A DNA stretch of 64,000 nucleotides from DRKI01 sp011051875. GTDB lineage: Bacteria; Desulfobacterota; Desulfobulbia; Desulfobulbales; Desulfobulbaceae. A program made the position numbers and the translations under genes. Every line of letters begins with the position of its first letter. Position 1 is the stretch's first letter. The notes under the pieces are model-generated. The model saw only the letters and a list, made by a program, of their open reading frames with translations, ran no database searches and was not told the DNA's origin. Shown here piece after piece: positions 32,829 through 39,886 of this stretch. The stretch lies in assembly GCA_026990385.1 (NCBI GenBank), contig JALXDL010000042.1, forward strand, positions 1 to 64,000, given 5' to 3'.

Positions 32829-33275
32829 TCACGAAGGGAAGGGACGGGAACGAAGACAGCGCCGGCGCGGGTGGCTGCCGCCCGGGACAAGCAGGGAATC
32901 GATGGCCGCAAGAAGCGGTTCGGCCTGCACCGGTTTGTCGAGAAAGGCGTCAACAGGCAGATAATCCTCGCTGATATCGCCTTCGCCAAGGACAAAAGGC
33001 AGGCCGCTTTCACGGTTGAAATCCGAGAGCATGAGCAGGGGGATGCGGCAGAGATGCGGATCCGCGGTCAGGTCCCGGGCCAGGGCTGCGCCGGCATGGT
33101 CCCTGCCGGGGAAACGCATCTCGAGAATCACGATATCCGGCATGACGGCACGGACACAGGCCATGACCTCCTCCACCTGTCTGCAGAAGTGGACCGTATG
33201 GCCGGCCTCCTGCAGGATGGCGGCGATCTGCCCGGAAACAACGGCATCCCCATCGGCAACGCATATCTCTGCCAT
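32829..33275 (-). CDS. Response regulator receiver protein at the end of the hydrogenase operon
   Basis: A 148-aa stand-alone receiver-like domain starting at MAEICVADGDAVV (ATG 33275, AGGAGG 9 nt upstream). The phospho-acceptor position is a diverged IVILEMRFPG, where Glu occupies the place of the usual Asp, and the Lys is in FLDKPVQ. The first acidic pair is DGD instead of DDE. Phosphorylation is therefore doubtful. It follows the hydrogenase maturation protease by 4 nt on the same strand and so belongs to that operon. Confidence 0.75.
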   Translation of the reverse strand: MAEICVADGDAVVSGQIAAILQEAGHTVHFCRQVEEVMACVRAVMPDIVILEMRFPGRDHAGAALARDLTADPHLCRIPLLMLSDFNRESGLPFVLGEGDISEDYLPVDAFLDKPVQAEPLLAAIDSLLVPGGSHPRRRCLRSRPFPS

Positions 33276-33279
33276 GGAA

Positions 33280-33786
33280 TCAGACCTCCTCTTCGCTGGT
33301 AGTGCACAGCGCCCCGACGTACCGGCGCAGAGCGGCACGCAGGGCAGGCATGCGGGCGCACAGGGCCGGGCTCAGCCCGCCGCCGGGCCGCGGCAGTGGC
33401 TCCAGCCGAAAGGGCTGCACCCCGAAGATGTAAACCGGCCGGCCATCCCCAAGCTCCATGGCGATCCGCACACCCTCGGCCAGCCCCAGGCCGTGGCAGG
33501 ACAGGGTGCGGCTGCGCAGGACCAGCTCCGCTGCCCCGCCACCGGCTGCGGGACTGACCCGGAAACAGCGCCAGGCACCGCTCGTAAGCCCCATGTCGGC
33601 GCAGTCAACGAGCAGGACCGGGGCGGAGATTTCCAGCAGCCGATGGGCAATGCTCAGGGCGTCGGCATCTTCCCACAGCTCGCACCGCACCCCGGGCGGC
33701 GGATCCAGGGACTCCACCAACAGCGGGCCGACGGCGTCATCGGCCATGTACCTGCTGCCGATACCGGCCACGACCAGGCCGCTCAT
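33280..33786 (-). CDS. [NiFe]-hydrogenase maturation protease
   Basis: A 168-aa HycI/HyaD-type endopeptidase that trims the C-terminus of the large subunit after nickel insertion. It has VVAGIGSRYMADDAVGPLL with the nickel-sensing Asp, LLEISAPVLLVDCADMGL with the second acidic residue, and HGLGLAEGVRIA with the His. Start ATG 33786 overlaps the large-subunit stop by ATGA, so synthesis is coupled to its substrate. Confidence 0.9.
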   Translation of the reverse strand: MSGLVVAGIGSRYMADDAVGPLLVESLDPPPGVRCELWEDADALSIAHRLLEISAPVLLVDCADMGLTSGAWRCFRVSPAAGGGAAELVLRSRTLSCHGLGLAEGVRIAMELGDGRPVYIFGVQPFRLEPLPRPGGGLSPALCARMPALRAALRRYVGALCTTSEEEV

Positions 33787-35090
33787 TGCACGAACTTCAC
33801 ATCGAGCATGTGCACAGAACAGGAGATACACGGATCATAGGCCCGCAGCAGCATCTCCAGGTGCAGCCGGACCTGGTCCGGCGGCATGGTGGCCACCATG
33901 CGCGGCGTAAAGGCCTGCATGTCACGCTCGATATTGTTGATGTTCTGGCTGGTCGGAATCACCGCGTCCGACCCGGTGCAGCGGCCGGTGTCGTCAAGAC
34001 GGTAGGCATGGAAGAGCAGGCCGCGCGGCGCCTCCACCGCACCGACTCCCTCTCCCGCTCCCGGCGTATAGCTGATATCCTCGGAGACCAGGCCCCGGTT
34101 AAGGACATCCTCCAGCATGGCCAGCGAGTTGTGGGCGCAATGGATGATCTCCACCACCTGGGCCAGGTTGTTCATGTAGGGGTTGTGGCAGGGCACCCGA
34201 AGGCCCAGGGACTCCGCGGCCCTGCGGGCGGCGGGATGCAGCTGGTCGAAGTTGTTGTTGACCCGGGCCAGGGCGCCGACCATGTAGGATTCACGGTGCC
34301 AGCGCGCCCACTTGGCCGTGGAGTGGGGAACGGTGAACTCGTTGGTGATCCGTCGGTAGTCGCTGACCGGGGTCAGCTCGCCGGTGTCGGAGCTGTAGAC
34401 CTGACCGTCAAGGAGGGCGTATTCGTCCGGATGTTTGAGCGAGACATACTCGGTTTCCCGTTCAAAATCCGGGATCTTCAGACTGGCGGCGATATCGACG
34501 GTGGCCTCGAAATCGGGCAGGGCCGCGCTCAGCCGGTGGTGGATATCCGCCAGGGCATCGGGTTCCGGCAGCCGCCGCCAGCCGCGCAGGGTGTTGGCCA
34601 TGGGATGCAGGGCCCGGCCGCCGATGACCGTGGTGAACATATTGGCCAGGTGCTTGAGACGCAGGGCCCGCCTGACCAGCCCGGGATGGGTTTCGGCCAG
34701 GGGCAGGACACTGGGCACGCCGACATAGTCGGGCATGGCAAGGAAATAGACATGGAGCAGGTGGCTCTGCAGGATCTGTGACTCGTTGAGCAGCCGGCGC
34801 AGGATCCGGCTCTGGTTGCTGACCGCAAGGCCGAGCGCCGCCTCCACCGCCTTGCAGGCGGCGAGCTGGTGCGCGACACAGCAGATACCGCAGATCCGGC
34901 CCACGATCCAGGGAATCTCGTGTGCCGACATGCCCCTGGTAAAACTCTCGAAAAAACGCTGGGCCTCGACAATGGACAGGGTCAGCTCCTCGACCCGGCC
35001 GTCGCGCACCGAGACCCTGACCGAGCCATGACCCTCGATCCGGGTCACATGATTCAGGCTGATCGAATATGTCGAATCTCTATCGCCCAT
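33783..35090 (-). CDS. hydA: [NiFe]-hydrogenase large (catalytic) subunit, HydA type
   Basis: A 435-aa group 3b-like large subunit. The N-terminal L1 motif is R65-I-C67-G-I-C70-C-V-A-H74, the C-terminal L2 motif D419-P-C421-I-S-C424-S-V-H, giving the four Cys that hold the Ni-Fe(CN)2CO site. Eight residues follow His427 (MLDVKFVQ), the tail that the adjacent protease would remove. It interconverts H2 and protons in the cytoplasm. Gene order hydB-hydG-hydD-hydA equals that of the Pyrococcus sulfhydrogenase/NAD(P) hydrogenases. It overlaps the small-subunit gene by 11 nt. Confidence 0.95.
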   Translation of the reverse strand: MGDRDSTYSISLNHVTRIEGHGSVRVSVRDGRVEELTLSIVEAQRFFESFTRGMSAHEIPWIVGRICGICCVAHQLAACKAVEAALGLAVSNQSRILRRLLNESQILQSHLLHVYFLAMPDYVGVPSVLPLAETHPGLVRRALRLKHLANMFTTVIGGRALHPMANTLRGWRRLPEPDALADIHHRLSAALPDFEATVDIAASLKIPDFERETEYVSLKHPDEYALLDGQVYSSDTGELTPVSDYRRITNEFTVPHSTAKWARWHRESYMVGALARVNNNFDQLHPAARRAAESLGLRVPCHNPYMNNLAQVVEIIHCAHNSLAMLEDVLNRGLVSEDISYTPGAGEGVGAVEAPRGLLFHAYRLDDTGRCTGSDAVIPTSQNINNIERDMQAFTPRMVATMPPDQVRLHLEMLLRAYDPCISCSVHMLDVKFVQ

Positions 35091-35883
35091 CCGCTGACTC
35101 CTGTCCAGCGATCTCCGCGCTCAGAAAGAGACGGTAACGCTCCTCGATGGCCTCCCGGTCCAGGCCGCAGTCGCGCAGCAGGGCCCGGTGGGCGGCAAGG
35201 TTGGCGCCCGGAAGAAGGCCGCGGCAGCCGTCACAGCGATAGCCGCCGCCGATACATACCGCGCCGCAACCGCCCCGGGTGACCTGGCCCAGGCAGGTTT
35301 CGCCATGCTGGAACACGCATTCATAGCCGTGTCGCCTGCACTCGACGCACACCGGTTGGACCGGAAAACAGGGCCGGGAACCGACCAGCAGCCGCTTGAC
35401 CAGGTGGAGGAATTCATCGCGATCCACGGGGCAGCCGCGCAGGAAAAAGTCAACCGCCACCACCTGGTGCAGGGATCGGACCCGCGTATGGGCCCAGAGC
35501 GGCCAGTAGCGGTTATCGGTCTGGACCCGGTGCGCCGCGCCAGGACCATGGACACGCTGCAGGTTCTCGGCCGGCGACCAGCTATTGGCCCGGGCCTGGA
35601 CATTACCGTGGCAGGCACAGGACCCCAGGGCCACCAGGTGACGGCTTCTGGCCCGGATATCGCGCAGCCGTTCGACATCGATTTCGCGGTGGATGCTGCC
35701 CTCGACAAAGGCGATGTCAAATCGCGGTGCCGTCTCGGACATGGCCTCGCGGAACTCGGCGATCTCCACCAGGTCTACCAGCTCGAGAAAAATGTCCTCG
35801 CAGTCGAGGATCGCCAGCTGGCAGCCTTCGCAGCCGGCCATGTCGAAAAAACCGATCCTGGGGCGGGGCCGATCACTCTTCAT
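35080..35883 (-). CDS. hydD: [NiFe]-hydrogenase small subunit, HydD type
   Basis: A 267-aa electron-transfer subunit. MAGCEGCQLAILDCED holds the proximal-cluster CxxC (Cys18, Cys21), followed by ALGSCACHGNVQ and FFLRGCPVDRDEF. The C-terminal part has a Cys-rich block (CVECRRHGYECVFQHGETCLG, GGCGAVCIGGGYRCDGCRG) for two more Fe-S clusters. It lacks a Tat signal, so it is cytoplasmic, as expected for group 3. Start ATG 35883 overlaps the hydG stop (ATGA); a longer frame to 35976 is rejected. Confidence 0.93.
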   Translation of the reverse strand: MKSDRPRPRIGFFDMAGCEGCQLAILDCEDIFLELVDLVEIAEFREAMSETAPRFDIAFVEGSIHREIDVERLRDIRARSRHLVALGSCACHGNVQARANSWSPAENLQRVHGPGAAHRVQTDNRYWPLWAHTRVRSLHQVVAVDFFLRGCPVDRDEFLHLVKRLLVGSRPCFPVQPVCVECRRHGYECVFQHGETCLGQVTRGGCGAVCIGGGYRCDGCRGLLPGANLAAHRALLRDCGLDREAIEERYRLFLSAEIAGQESADGR

Positions 35884-36707
35884 GCCAACGCCTCCGGCAG
35901 TGCTTCCACGGCAGAGAGCCGGAAGACCGGCCCGTCCTGGCAGCAGGTCAGGTGATTGATCTGGCAGTGGCCGCACTTGCCGATACCACAGCGCATGCGC
36001 CGTTCCAGGTCGATGAAGATCCGATCATGGGCGAGCCCCCGCGCGGCCAGCTCCATGATCACGAACTTGTACATGACCGGCGGCCCGCAGAGCACGGCAA
36101 GGGTGGCGGGTGGTATATCCAGCCCGGCGATGGGCGCGGTGACCAGGCCGACCTCGCCGTCCCATGGCAGGTGCGCGGTGTCGTTGACCAGCCGGATGAC
36201 CCGTGTGCCCGGGGCCCGGCCCCAGGCGCGCATCTCGTCCCGGAAGAGCTCGTCGGCCGGAGTGCGGCAGCCGCTGATGATGGTGATCCGGCCGAAACGG
36301 TTCCGTTCTGCCAGGAGGGGCTCGATCAGGGAACGGAGCGGTGCCAGGCCCAGGCCGCCGGCCACGATCAGCACGTCGCATCCCTCGAATTCAGCAAGGT
36401 CGAACCCGGTGCCGAACGGCCCCCGGATGCCCATCTGGTCACCGGCCCCGAGCTGCTGCATCGCCATGGTCAGACTGCCGGCACTGCGGACCAGCAACTC
36501 CAGCCGGTCGTGATCACCGGGCCCGCAGCAGATGGAGATGGGTGCCTCGCCGATACCGGGAATGGAGGCCATGACAAACTGGCCCGGCGCGTGGCGCAGG
36601 GGACGCGGCAACCGCAGGCGGAAGAAACGCTCGTGGGCTGTCATGTCCGTGGCCTCGACGATACGGACCATGGCCGGGGTGAGGATGCGGGGATCCATGG
36701 CCTTCAT
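35880..36707 (-). CDS. hydG: Hydrogenase FAD/NAD(P)-binding subunit, HydG type
   Basis: A 275-aa ferredoxin-NADP+ reductase-like subunit. It has the FAD-binding barrel (APGQFVMASIPGIGEAPISI), the NAD(P)-binding Rossmann part (CDVLIVAGGLGLAPLRSLI, AVLCGPPVMYKF) and a C-terminal [2Fe-2S] motif (MRCGIGKCGHCQIN with a later Cys). It passes electrons between the Fe-S chain and NAD(P)H. The name follows the archaeal hydG and is unrelated to the FeFe-hydrogenase maturase. It overlaps hydB by 4 nt. Confidence 0.93.
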   Translation of the reverse strand: MKAMDPRILTPAMVRIVEATDMTAHERFFRLRLPRPLRHAPGQFVMASIPGIGEAPISICCGPGDHDRLELLVRSAGSLTMAMQQLGAGDQMGIRGPFGTGFDLAEFEGCDVLIVAGGLGLAPLRSLIEPLLAERNRFGRITIISGCRTPADELFRDEMRAWGRAPGTRVIRLVNDTAHLPWDGEVGLVTAPIAGLDIPPATLAVLCGPPVMYKFVIMELAARGLAHDRIFIDLERRMRCGIGKCGHCQINHLTCCQDGPVFRLSAVEALPEALA

Positions 36708-37792
36708 GCTCCCTCCCCGGCCGCGGCCAGCAGTTCAGACGCGATCTCGAAAATATCGATATCAACGGTGCACTGACGGCGGCAGCGGCCGCAGCCGACA
36801 CAGAAGCTGGTGCCGCCGAAACGGTGTGGCTGGTAGACGAACTTGCGCATGACCCGGTGACGCTGCCGGGCGGCCGGTGATTTGCGGAAGTTGTGGCCGC
36901 CCGCGACCACGGCAAAGTTTTCCAGCATGCAGCCGTCCCAGTGGCGGGTGCGCCGGCCGCTGTCGGGATCCTCGACAGAAAAGTCGTCCCGGACATCAAA
37001 GCAGGAGCAGGTGGGGCAGACCAGGTTGCAGGTGCCACAGGAAAAGCAGCGCATGCTCTGTTCCTGCCAGACATCCGCATCCCAGCCCTTGGCCACGGCC
37101 GCCATCACATCATCCAGGGACGCCGCGAACCGGCGTCCAAAGGGATCGGGCCGCCGTGCCTCGGCCCTGGCCCTGCATTCCTCCACCTCCCCGCAGGCCG
37201 GGAAACCGGCACCGGCCAGGAGCACGGCGCCTTGATCGGTAAGCGCTTCCACCAGCAGCCGGGCCCCGGGCTGCGGGGTAAGAAAGATATCCGCCCCCTC
37301 GCGCCAGGCGAGCGAACCGGCGGCGTCGCAGAAGCAGTACCGGTCGCAGGGATGAAGACAGTCATGGCCGATGAGCAGGGTGTGCTCGCGCCTGACCAGG
37401 TAATGGGGATCGGGAATGGTTGCCCGCTGGAACCGGTCCATGAGGGCGATGGCCTTGAGATCACAGGGGCGTACACCGGCCAGGATGCGGCGGCTGCTGT
37501 CCAGAACAGGGGTGAGGGTACAGTCGCCTGCCCCGTCCCTGCGGAAAGTGAAGAGCTGTTCACCCTCAGGCGCGAGGATTCGTGCCGGCGGCGGAACACA
37601 GGCACTGGCGCGGAAGATCGTTGTCCGGTGGGGATCGTCGAAGTCCTCCAGGGCGAGCAGGCTGCTGCTGTGGACGCGGGCAAAGTGGAAGCTGCTTTCG
37701 GCCAGAGGCTGGGGGAAGTAGACCTGCTCGTTCCCGGCGAGCGTGCGGATCCACTCAAGAAAAACCAAACGTTCAACGAGATATGCCCCCAT
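36704..37792 (-). CDS. hydB: Hydrogenase 4Fe-4S subunit, HydB type
   Basis: A 362-aa iron-sulfur subunit, first in the operon. The middle portion has AGVRPCDLKAIALMDRF and HDCLHPCDRYCFCDA. The C-terminal half has two [4Fe-4S] motifs, MRCFSCGTCNLVCPTCSC and FCVGCGRCRRQC, the second followed by TVD in place of the usual Pro. It belongs to the anaerobic sulfite reductase subunit A/HydB family and connects HydG to external acceptors, possibly polysulfide in the archaeal enzyme. A promoter lies 63 nt upstream. Confidence 0.92.
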   Translation of the reverse strand: MGAYLVERLVFLEWIRTLAGNEQVYFPQPLAESSFHFARVHSSSLLALEDFDDPHRTTIFRASACVPPPARILAPEGEQLFTFRRDGAGDCTLTPVLDSSRRILAGVRPCDLKAIALMDRFQRATIPDPHYLVRREHTLLIGHDCLHPCDRYCFCDAAGSLAWREGADIFLTPQPGARLLVEALTDQGAVLLAGAGFPACGEVEECRARAEARRPDPFGRRFAASLDDVMAAVAKGWDADVWQEQSMRCFSCGTCNLVCPTCSCFDVRDDFSVEDPDSGRRTRHWDGCMLENFAVVAGGHNFRKSPAARQRHRVMRKFVYQPHRFGGTSFCVGCGRCRRQCTVDIDIFEIASELLAAAGEGA

Positions 37793-37854
37793 GACTCTGC
37801 TCCTCGCACGGGGTAAAGGGATACGGCAACTGCAGCGCCTGCCGTTTCCTCTTA

Positions 37855-37883
37855 CTGGTACCGGGCTATGGAACCGACGTCAA
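37855..37883 (-). promoter_or_regulatory. Promoter of the hydrogenase operon
   Basis: On the minus strand TTGACG, 17 nt, TACCAG. The predicted start lies about 55 nt before hydB, with no other gene between. The -35 is good and the -10 moderate. Confidence 0.55.
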
Positions 37884-37933
37884 CGACTATCTGCAATCAT
37901 GAGATATCGCAAGGAGTTGGGCTGCAGGAAAAA

Positions 37934-38269
37934 CTACAATTCTCCCTGCACTTTCTTCAGATAGAGCGGAACCAGGGAAAACCATTCCAGGAAATGGGTG
38001 AAGGCGAGGGCGAATCCATCATCATCCTGCCGTACAACAGCCCCCTGCAGGGAATCTATCTCCAGGTCGCTGTAGCGGCCGCGAAAGATGAGTCTCGCCG
38101 TGCACATTCCCGGCCGGACCGGCTGTTCGCCGGTCAGCATGAACAGACCGGCCATGCTGAGATCCCGTACCGGGCCCACATACCGCGTCCCTCCCATATC
38201 CACATGACATTCCACCCCTGCTCCCAGCGGCAGCCGGATGTTCCTCCGCCGTTCAGTATCTCTGTCCAT
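37934..38269 (-). CDS. PilZ domain protein
   Basis: A 111-aa single-domain PilZ protein. The N-terminal ERRRNIRLPL carries the Arg motif, and GPVRDLSMAGLFML is the DxSxxG box, so both c-di-GMP-binding elements are present. It ends 141 nt before hydB on the same strand. The other PilZ protein in the window (8119-8475) has a similar length. Target unknown. Confidence 0.83.
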   Translation of the reverse strand: MDRDTERRRNIRLPLGAGVECHVDMGGTRYVGPVRDLSMAGLFMLTGEQPVRPGMCTARLIFRGRYSDLEIDSLQGAVVRQDDDGFALAFTHFLEWFSLVPLYLKKVQGEL

Positions 38270-38835
38270 ACTCCTCCCCTTGTGGCCGCCGTAAGTGTCG
38301 CATGACCGGTATCATGCGCGCTCATGAATATAAACGCAACAGGATTCCTGCGCCCCTGATCACTCCCGTGCTGCCCGTACCGGTGATGTTCACCCCCCAT
38401 ACCGGGTTCCCCGCATGGCGGGCCCCAAAAAACCGCTCCAGCAATGCTGTTTTATTCATATTATGGTAAGTATAGTACTCAATGCAACAGATAAACCGGC
38501 TCGGCCGGACCAGATTTCGGTTCCCGCCCCCAGGCGAACCACGAAATTTCCGCCGTTCATGCCACTGCGGACAGCATCTTCGGATCTCCGGCACGGCTGG
38601 ACCAGGTTTTGTCTCCCGGCCTTACGGGGCTGTGAAAACAGGGCCGTCGCCGCCGCTGCGGAGAGCCCGCTGTGACACAACATGCACGTTCTGCGGGTAT
38701 GACAACCATGCGGCCGGGCCAGGAGAACAGTACCACCGTTACCCCTGTGCCGAAAGGAAGACACTGAAAAAACCAAGTCGTCCCTGTTTCCGATGGCCCG
38801 CAGGTCGGTGACGGCACGGACTCTGCCAGGAGGGA
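38270..38835. other. Intergenic region
   Basis: 565 bases between divergent genes. On the minus strand TTGCAT with TAATAT 18 nt further (about 38455-38484) could be the promoter of the PilZ gene. A plus-strand open frame with a CxxxCxxC stretch near 38670-38720 is not supported by a start site. No gene is called. Confidence 0.35.
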
Positions 38836-39768
38836 ATGATGACAAAAAAACAGATCATCGCAGCCGTCGACGGCTCCATTTACAGCTCCAATGCCCTGGA
38901 CTACCTGATCAGGCTGTTCAGCGGGAACACAGACATCGCCATCCACCTGCTCTCCATTGTCTCTTCGGCCGGCAGTGACCAGAACTGGATGCTGGACGTG
39001 GATCCACTCCGCGGCCAGACGCCGGCGGTGGAACGAGGCGTGCGCGTGGCGGAGAAATACCTGCAGGATGCCAGGGCACGCCTGTTGCGCAACGGCTTTG
39101 GCGAGGAGCAGATCACGGTCCGGGTCGAGGTGAGCACGGCCAGTGTTGCCACCGCCATCCACCACGATGCCAACAGGGGCAATTACGACGGACTCCTGGT
39201 CGGCCGCCGGGGTATGGGCAAGGTGGGAGAGATGTTCTTTGGCAGTGTTTCTGCCTACCTGGTTAAGCAGTGCCACGAGGTTCCTCTCTGGATCATCGAT
39301 GGCGAGGTGAGCTCCAGCCGTTTCCTGCTCGCTGTCAACTCGACGCCTGAATCCCTGCTGGCCGCGGACCACCTCGGCTTCATGATGCAGGACTGCCCCG
39401 ATGTCGAGATCTGCCTCTACCATTCCATCCCGATCTTCGGCAGCAGGCAGGCGGCCCGGGAGGAAGACTTCATCAAGCTCTGGGGCAGGGAGTGGTGCGA
39501 GGAACACCTGGACATCGAAAACTACCTCTTCCACGCCCATGCCCAGATCCTGATGGACAACGGGATAGACAGAAAGCGCATCTCGCAGCTGCCCATGCGC
39601 AGGGATCTTGACGCCAGCCGTGACCTGCTGCGCCAGGCCCGGAAACATGACTGCGGCACCATCGTTATCGGCCGACGGGGCCGGGACATCGCCAAGGGAT
39701 TCCTGGGCGGTGTCTCCGACCGGACCATGCAGCAGGCCCAGAACATGGCCATCTGGCTGGTGGGGTGA
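38836..39768 (+). CDS. Universal stress protein, tandem Usp domains
   Basis: A 310-aa protein of two Usp domains. Domain 1 (about residues 5-155) starts with IIAAVDGSIYSSNALDYL and has the nucleotide loop VGRRGMGKVGEMFFGSVSAYL. Domain 2 (about 160-310) starts RFLLAVNSTPESLLAADHL and ends IVIGRRGRDIAKGFLGGVSDRTM. Both keep the GxxGxxxxxG(S) pattern for ATP binding. AGGAGGG lies just before the ATG pair at 38836. Cytoplasmic stress role by family; partner unknown. Confidence 0.87.
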   Translation: MMTKKQIIAAVDGSIYSSNALDYLIRLFSGNTDIAIHLLSIVSSAGSDQNWMLDVDPLRGQTPAVERGVRVAEKYLQDARARLLRNGFGEEQITVRVEVSTASVATAIHHDANRGNYDGLLVGRRGMGKVGEMFFGSVSAYLVKQCHEVPLWIIDGEVSSSRFLLAVNSTPESLLAADHLGFMMQDCPDVEICLYHSIPIFGSRQAAREEDFIKLWGREWCEEHLDIENYLFHAHAQILMDNGIDRKRISQLPMRRDLDASRDLLRQARKHDCGTIVIGRRGRDIAKGFLGGVSDRTMQQAQNMAIWLVG

Positions 39769-39786
39769 ACGTTTCCTTCCCGGCCT

Positions 39787-39874
39787 GGGCGTTCCACCCA
39801 TCTGCAAGCGAGAAAAAACCTTGTGATTACAAACTGTTTTCTCGTTGCGAATATTGCAGATCAACGAAACGCTC
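39787..39874. repeat. 88-bp foldback element, family C copy 2
   Basis: Outer arms GGGCGTTCCACCCATCTGCAA and TTGCAGATCAACGAAACGCT pair; the inner stem is CGAGAAAAAAC / GTTTTCTCG. Same length and layout as 22610-22697, with both sides of the inner stem changed so that pairing is kept. It lies between convergent genes, 18 nt after the Usp gene. Confidence 0.8.
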
Positions 39875-39886
39875 AGGCCAGCTCCG

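Noticed and set aside
38482..38811. A plus-strand frame with a CxxxCxxC stretch before the universal stress protein gene
   Set aside because: No plausible start or ribosome-binding site and biased, Arg/Pro-rich composition elsewhere in the frame; the Cys pattern is probably chance.
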